From Halichoerus grypus (Eukaryota; Chordata; Mammalia; Carnivora; Phocidae): DNA of 64,000 nt. Both the position numbers and the translations under genes were made by a program. The DNA is taken from positions 123,498,131 to 123,562,130 of the forward strand of contig NC_135714.1 in assembly GCF_964656455.1 (NCBI RefSeq), read 5' to 3'. Below, one piece after another: positions 57,955 through 64,000 of this stretch; the stretch's first letter is position 1, and each line of letters opens with the position of its first letter. The notes under the pieces are model-generated. The model saw only the letters and a program-made list of their open reading frames with translations, had not been told where the DNA came from and ran no database searches.

Positions 57955-59299
57955 TCAAATGTCATTCTCCTCAAGCAATAGAAAGAACGAGGGCTTTGGA
58001 GAGAAATGGCTGATTCCAGGACCAGGGCAGGGGAAATACAGGATGAGCTGGAACTTTCTGCCAGAAAGTAAGGAAGTAATAACAACAGCAACCACAAAAT
58101 TATGTGAGCTTGTTGAAAGGACACAGGAGCCGATTTCTGGAGGCAATCTGATGGCTAAATATGGGGCAACTTGAACAGGAAATTAGTAATGATAGTAATA
58201 GATACAACCCATAGAACAAACATTCACAAGTCCATACTGATATAAATAATTGAATAAACAAGTAAATGTGGAAGAAGAGACAGAATTTTTTTTTTTAAGA
58301 TGTATTTATTTATTTTAGAGAGAGAGAGTGGGAGGGTGGGGCAGGACAGAAGGAGACGGAGAGTGGGAGAGGGAGAGAGAAACTCAAGCAGACTCCATGC
58401 TGAGCATAGAGTCTGAGGTGGAGTTCGATCTCACCACCCTGAGATCACAACCTGAGTGGAAACCAAGAGTTGGACACTTAACCAACTGAACCACCCAGAC
58501 GCCCTGAGATAGCTCTTTCTTATAGCAGAATTCCAATGAATAAATGTAGGTTGAATGATGGAAATAAGACAATTACCATTTGGCAATATCTGAGTTAATA
58601 ATTATTGCAGGCTAGAATAATCAATGGATTAAAAAATTAGTAAGCAAAATTACAGTAAAAAACAGGGTATTACATGGTCTCAACATATCTTTCTGTAAAA
58701 TACTTATTAATCACAAAGGGGAAATCATAAATTTAAGTGCAGAAATCTAGCAGACAACTTCTCAACCAAGTGATCAAAATTAACATCACCCACAATGAGA
58801 CAAATCAATATCATGTATCTCCTGATACGATGCCTGAGAAAGACATTACATTACTTTGGTGGTATTCTTGCCAAGAAGGCATAATTCAACATGCATGTTT
58901 CAACATGAGGAAACATCAGACAAACCTAAATCAAAAGACATTCTACAAAAATAACTGACCAGAACTCTTCAAAAGTGTCAAAGTCACGAGCAACAAATGA
59001 AACCTGAAGAACTGTCCCATGTCACTAAAGTGACATGCCAATTAAATGCAATGCATAATCTTGGATTGGATCCTGAACCATAAAAGTGCTTGAGTGGGAC
59101 AAATGGCAAGATTTGAATGAAGCCTGTAAATTAGTTAATAATACTGTTTCAATGTTAACTTACTGGTTTTGATTACTGTACCATGGCTATAACATATTAA
59201 TATTTGGGGAAGCTGAATAAAGGGCATATGGAAAGTCTCTATTTTTGTAACTTTTTTGAAACTCTGAAATTATTTCAAAATAAAAAGTTTTAAAAAAAC
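57955..59299 (+). mobile_element. L1M-type 3' UTR
   Basis: 'gacattctacaaaaataactgaccagaactcttcaaaagtgtcaaagtcacgag', 'atgcaatgcataatcttggattggatcctg' and the terminus 'ctgaaattatttcaaaataaaaagttttaaaaaaa' follow an old L1ME-type 3' UTR on the plus strand. Split by a SINE at 58286-58504. Confidence 0.75.
58286..58504 (-). mobile_element. CAN-SINE
   Basis: Minus-strand SINE with T run at the left, GA-rich body and head end 'ctgaaccacccagacgccc'. TSD not convincing. Confidence 0.87.
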
Positions 59300-59307
59300 C
59301 TAACAGG

Positions 59308-60075
59308 TGTGATACTGAGATATAAAAAGAAGTACATATATGGTCTTTGTCCCTGTTTTCTGGTTTACAGCTCCTATATCCCTTGGAATCTCCAAAATGA
59401 TGTGTCTTTTTGTATGCTAACAAAATAACTGGTGGCTGGGGGCTCTTGATAGCTCAGGATGGGGGCTGGTTGCCAGGGAAACCAACCACATGATTAGAGG
59501 GTTGGATCTTTCAGCCCCACCCCCAGATCTCTGGGGAGGGGGAAAGGGAGGGGCTGGAGTTAACCACTAATGGCCAATGATTTAATCCATCATGCCTACT
59601 TAATAAAGCCTCCATTAAAAATCCTGACCATAGGGTTTAGAGAGCATCCAGGTTCCTGAACACATCTAGGTGGGCTGGGAGGGTGGCCTACCTTGTTTTA
59701 TGCATCTTTTCCAACTGGCTGCTGTTGAGTTGTATCCTCTTATAATAAATCAGTAATCTACTAAGTTAAGCACTTTTCCTGAGTTCTGTCGAGCCATTGT
59801 GGCAAATTATCAAACCTGAGGAAGGGATTATCAGGACCTCTGATATATAGCCGTTTGGTCAGAAGCACAGATAACCACCTAGACTTGTAATTGGCATCTT
59901 AAATGGGGCGCAGTCCTGTGGACCAGAGCCCTTAACGTAGGGGGTTTACACTAACTCCAGGTAGTTAATGTCGTAATTGAATTACAGGACATCCAGTTGG
60001 TGTCCAGAGAGTTGGAGGATTTCTTGGTGTACAAAACCCACAGGCTGGGTGTCAGAAATGCTGGTGTGAGTAGGA
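59308..60075 (+). mobile_element. ERVL-type LTR (MER21-like), copy 2
   Basis: Starts TGTGATACTGAG. Contains 'gggctggttgccagggaaaccaaccacatgattagagggttgg', 'ttataataaatcagtaatctactaagt' and 'ggcatcttaaatggggcgcagtcctgtgg'. Homologous along its length to 16083-16905. More complete than copy 1 because no L1 cuts its start. Name from memory. Confidence 0.65.
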
Positions 60076-61307
60076 GAAATAGTTTTTCCTCTAATAGGTT
60101 AATGGTTATGCTAACATACTATCCTTTCTGTCAACACTATGCTATTCATGTCTAATAGAGTTGGCTATCTATCTCATAGAATATTTCTAGAAAAGTTTTT
60201 TTCAAATAATTTTTAAGTAGATCACTGACAGCGGGTATCTCTGAGTTACCAATGTTATCTTGTGGTGACAACCTCAGACCTCTATATAAAATATCCTGAA
60301 ATAGCATTCAGTATGTTTTGAGGTGGGCATAGTATGATACAAGTGGAATCTAAGAACAATCTACACGGCAATGGTAAGACAGAATGATTAGAAAGGAGGA
60401 GGGGCATGGCCAGGTAACAGACTATGATCTAAATGAGAGTGGAGGAGGATTTGAACTCTGGTTAGCAGTCAGTATAGAAGGGGGGTCGTTCACATTTTGA
60501 AGTTCAGGATTTGAAATGTGAAAAACAAGGAAGGAGCCACAGATGCTAGTTATCATGGAAAACAGTAGCATCTTGATAGAAATAAAGAAATTGGGAGGGA
60601 CATATGATGAACCCAATTTTGGCCATGTTGAACTTTAAGCAGTGAGAGAACATTTGGAGATATGAGGCTCGAACCCAGAAAAGAGATTCAAGCTGGAAGT
60701 ACATTTGGGTGTCACCAGCAAAATGTTAATTGCTGAAATCATTAGAATGTATGATCTCTTCGATGGAAAAATTGCAACAAAGAAAATCAGAGAAACAAGG
60801 GCTACAGAGGGGAAGAGACTAAAAATGGGCTCTTCTGAGACTTTTATGCCCAATTATCAGGAGAAAATGTGATCACTTCAGTTTTAAAATTACAGCAAGC
60901 AACTTTTGTGATGGTACCTGCCTCTCAATGATCCTCCATCTCTGGGAATGCTTATGGCCACAGGGGTGGACGCCAATGGCCATGCTGCTTCATGACCCTG
61001 CACCTTGGGCACTGATGAAGAGAATATAAACCTGGTGCAAGGGAAGGTATTCTCTCTCTCTCTCTCTCCCTCCCTGGCATTTAAAACTTGAAATGGAAAG
61101 ACAATGCTCCTGGGAGTCACATTAATGGTACAGCCCCATAGTCAACCAAGTCCTATCCCTAAGGTCTCTGAAGCTTCATCCCTAAGGTTTGGTTTTTAAT
61201 TCTCCATAACACACCAGTCTCTTTCCAACAAATGCCATGACTCCCATTTTTCCTTTCAGGTACTTGAGATCAGTTTCCATTGCTTTGAACAAAACAATTA
61301 ATGCCCC
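60076..61307. other. Unassigned
   Basis: 60430-60850 may be an old repeat ('catttggagatatgaggctcgaacccag ... gtcaccagcaaaatg'). 60900-61140 has an LTR-like look but no clear ends. A CT run lies at 61050-61072. No gene seen. Confidence 0.3.
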
Positions 61308-61595
61308 TGTCTTATTCCATTCAGGCTGCTATAACAAAATACCAGAGACTGGGTAGCTTATAAACAACAGAGATGTATTTCTCTCACATCTGGAGGCTGG
61401 GAAGTCTAGGATCAAGACCCTGGCAGATTTGGTGCCTGGTGAGAACCCATTTCCTCGTGAACAGACAAAGGGTTCAGCCCTCATGACCTAGTATCTCTCA
61501 AAGACCCTCCTCTGAACACTGTAACACCAAAGATTAGGTTTCAACATATGAATTTGCCCAGTGGTGGGGGAGGATGGGGACCAAACACTGTAACA
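61308..61595 (-). mobile_element. MaLR (MLT1A-like) LTR
   Basis: Reverse LTR: TGTCTTATTCC start, 'caggctgctataacaaaataccagagactgggtagcttataaacaacag', end 'aaacactgtaaca'. Shorter than usual, with an internal deletion in the middle. Confidence 0.87.
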
Positions 61596-61624
61596 ACCAC
61601 AAATATTTAATGACCACTCCCTCG

Positions 61625-61790
61625 GTGCTACTCAAACTTTAGTGTGGATACGAATCACCTAGGCAGCTTGCTAAATGTAGATTCTGATTCATTGGGCCTG
61701 GGGTGGAGTCTGCGATTCTGCATTTCTAACTAGCTTCCAGATGATGCCATTACTGCTGATCTGAAGACACACTTGAAGTAGCAAGGCACC
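61625..61790 (+). mobile_element. MER5A hAT-Charlie transposon
   Basis: 'gtgctactcaaactttagtgtggatacgaatcaccta' to 'cacacttgaagtagcaag' with 'ttctgattcattgggcctggggtggagtctgcgattctgcatttctaac' in the middle. Confidence 0.85.
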
Positions 61791-61919
61791 ACATGATACT
61801 AGCTCTGTCCTCAAGGAACGCATAGTCTGGCAAAGCAGACAAGCCATATGCCCGTGAAATGAATAATTCAGGATATCACTGTGCAGCATAAAGTACACTG
61901 GAGTGCTTTTAGACTTGGC

Positions 61920-62045
61920 TCTGTTTAAACCTACTGTGTTTAAACTTGCAAATCACTGAATCAAACTGGACCTCAGTTTCTGCATCTGTAAAATGAGAGT
62001 GACAGGATGATTATCACGTCCTTCTCAACTGCTAAATTCAATCTG
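61920..62045 (-). repeat. MIR SINE
   Basis: 'ctggacctcagtttctgcatctgtaaaatgagagtgacaggatgattatc' is the reverse MIR core. Confidence 0.65.
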
Positions 62046-63203
62046 TGATTAAAATTAAGATTAATTACACAAACAGGGATAATACTAACTTACACAATTA
62101 TCCATTATATGTGTGTAATAAAAGAATTATTCTAATAAAAATACACATTTAATGATTTCAAAAATGTACACAAAATATTGAGTGGAAAATCAGTTTAATT
62201 AACAATATATATAATATTTTCTGATTTTAAATTGTCTTTGAATTCATGGTTAATTCTAACTCTTCCTCTTTATCTGTGTTTTCTACTATCAATAGGTGTA
62301 TTTTTATAAGAAACCCCAAATCTATAAAAGTTAGTGCCCATCCTTGTCAATCCCTGACTGTCCCAACCCTACCCAACTGCTCCCCACCTGAGTCCTGAGC
62401 GGGGAATAGCTCGGTCCGTCAATATGTTTGAAGCTTCCTTCTCATGACTGAGCAGAATCTGGAATTAGTTTGTCCAGTGTTCCTGGAGGTAAATTGAGAC
62501 CCCCGGGAACTGAGCTACCATTTCATCTGACTGGCCTCCTGCCCAGCTTCTGGTTTTCACCCTAGCTCCCTGTTGGGATAAGAGCCCAGCCCTGAACCCC
62601 AGCCAAAAAAGCTGTAGCCCTTGCTCCACTTAATTCTTGCCAGCCCAGGAGACAAACCCTGCTAGGGGTACCACCACCACTACCATCCCAGCTTCCCCAG
62701 TTGCTAGATTGTCTGCTTTAGCCCTGGGAGACCTCCCAGAATTGCAGCTCAGATAACAGCTCAGATAATGGGATATCCAGCAAAACCTGAGAAATTCTCC
62801 CCCAGGCCTAACACATTAGCCTGCCAAAAGCTTTTACAAATGACTTCTTTACATTCACAAGTAGAGTGACTAGAAATACAGCAACACGTCTTGCAGGCTA
62901 ATTCACTGTACTGACAAAAATAGCAGCTATAGCTTAAGAGGTAAAATGTATTCGCTATTCAATCATGGTAGGAGCACACACTTTAATATATATCTCCATG
63001 CTTGCATTATTGGATGATTTGTGATCATATAACATCTTTGGGACTTGGTCTCCTCATCTGTAAACTGACTGGACAACTCTCAAGTCTGTTCAATGAAAAT
63101 TCTAGATAAATTTTTTTACCAAGCAATTATATTCACTTTTTGGACCCATTCTGTTTCTCCTATAGTGTTCTTACTGCTAAGTATAGCCATGATCTCACAT
63201 GAC
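62046..63203. other. Unassigned; 62330-62800 is GC-richer
   Basis: The 62.33-62.80 kb block is richer in C and G than its surroundings and has a tandem 'cagctcagataa' duplication (about 62743-62768). I see no frame, splice pattern or family signature to call an exon. Confidence 0.3.
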
Positions 63204-63519
63204 TTTTTTTTTTTTTAAATAAGATAGAGCAATCCTTTATTTTTAGACATGTGCACAAAGAAGTTTTCAGTAAGTCAACTTTACAGCTGAAGAGAGAACA
63301 TGAAAATCAGCTTCCAGCCATCAGCTCTGCATAAAGCCTAGGCTCCTCCTTGCCCAAGTGGTGAGGGGGAGGTGTGTATTTAGCTTATCCTGCTGCCTCC
63401 TGGTGTCACTCAGGCATTTCATCATTTTCTGCCAAAGGAGACATTGTAGGAGATCATCAAATTCAATCTTGCGGTTTCTCTGCATGGATACCACCGATTC
63501 CAGGCGCACATTCTATCCA
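63204..63519 (-). pseudogene. Unidentified processed retrocopy, 3' part
   Basis: Read on the minus strand: a 62-codon frame (63509-63321), then a 3' UTR-like stretch, AATAAA (complement of 63236-63241), about 20 bases more, and a run of A (T run 63204-63216). This is the layout of a processed mRNA copy. The frame contains 'RNRKIEFDDLLQ'. I do not recognise the parent gene. The 5' limit is unclear; a T run at 63520-63538 precedes it. No clear TSD. Confidence 0.5.
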
Positions 63520-63538
63520 TTTTTTTTTTTTTTTTTTT

Positions 63539-64000
63539 CAAAAGCGTGGCATTGACCTGGAATCTGGTTAGGCTGCTCAGCACTTTGGACTGTCATCCAA
63601 TGATCTAAGTTAAGGCCCAGCCTTTTCTGCACATCAAAGAAAGGCATGGTGGCCCACAAGGGTCTCCTCACTGGCTACTGCTACTGGATGGTCTCTCACA
63701 CTATTTTATAGTTAGTTCTACATGTGAGTTGTTTCCCTATGACTTCCTTGAAGACAGAGGTTTTGTTTTACTTGATCCTTGTAGCTGAGTTTCTTACACG
63801 GTTATTAGCTCACAGTAGGCTTCAGTAAACACTGAGTGAAATGCAAACATGAATAACTAAGTCACAAAACAACACCCAAAATACTCCACACATGAGCAAA
63901 CTTTGTGAAATAAGTTTTCTTTACGGTTCTTAACAGTTCCTTACATCCTGAAGTCATTTTTAGATGAAATCAGTCATGTTGAACTTCATCAGAGCAACCT
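63539..64000. other. Unassigned
   Basis: Some blocks ('cttgaagacagaggttttgttttacttgatccttgtagctgag') resemble an L2 3' end. No gene seen. Confidence 0.35.

Noticed and set aside
62330..62800. Possible exon in a GC-richer block
   Set aside because: No long frame, no convincing splice sites and no family resemblance.

Overview
The window looks like AT-rich, non-coding nuclear DNA from a caniform carnivore. The evidence is about sixteen CAN-SINEs (SINEC; lysine-tRNA-derived head, CT-rich body, AATAAA-type tail) in both orientations and L1 elements of the carnivore type. None of the SINEs looks like the youngest dog-specific SINEC_Cf type. The body and tail variants look more like bear, seal or mustelid copies, so I favour an arctoid; that is inference from remembered consensus sequences. 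I see no intact protein-coding gene, no confident host exon and no CRISPR or operon-like structure. Most open frames lie in L1, simple repeats or SINEs. All repeat family names are from recognition by eye, not from a database search.

Layout. 1-8.3 kb: old repeats (MIR, old L1, MER5-type hAT, a MaLR LTR inside an ERVL-like pol remnant). 8.3-16.1 kb: a full-length but dead L1 on the + strand, bounded by a 17-bp target-site duplication (TSD), carrying one SINE in ORF2 and a processed FDPS (farnesyl diphosphate synthase) retrocopy, itself split by a young SINE. 16.1-21.5 kb: ERV-type LTRs, a 5' fragment of U6 snRNA with its own TSD, and a 5'-inverted L1 whose junction holds a copy of a SINE located 2.1 kb away. 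21.5-28.2 kb: mostly single-copy sequence with SINEs, a Tigger-like and a MER5A element. 28.3-30.7 kb: a long L2 split by a MaLR LTR. 31.5-33.75 kb: two nested SINEs and an L1 3' end with a ~500-bp purine tail. 33.8-43.4 kb: mostly single-copy sequence with LTRs, an L2 end, a GGAGA array and a small 5'-inverted L1. 43.4-50.7 kb: a - strand L1 interrupted by a short LTR-internal-LTR MaLR element and two SINEs. 51-64 kb: L2 split by L1 split by SINE, an L1M 3' UTR, a second copy of the ERVL-type LTR, MLT1, MER5A, MIR, and an unidentified processed retrocopy near 63.2-63.5 kb.

No genes act together here. The value of the window is its insertion history. TSDs and interruptions give clear relative ages, for example LTR, then L1, then FDPS retrocopy, then SINE. 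The retrocopy and the U6 fragment both look like by-products of L1 reverse transcriptase acting in trans. I found no convincing new biological system. The most unusual structures are the SINE copy captured at an L1 junction (21.3 kb), the tailless U6 retrocopy (19.66 kb) and the four-level nest around FDPS.
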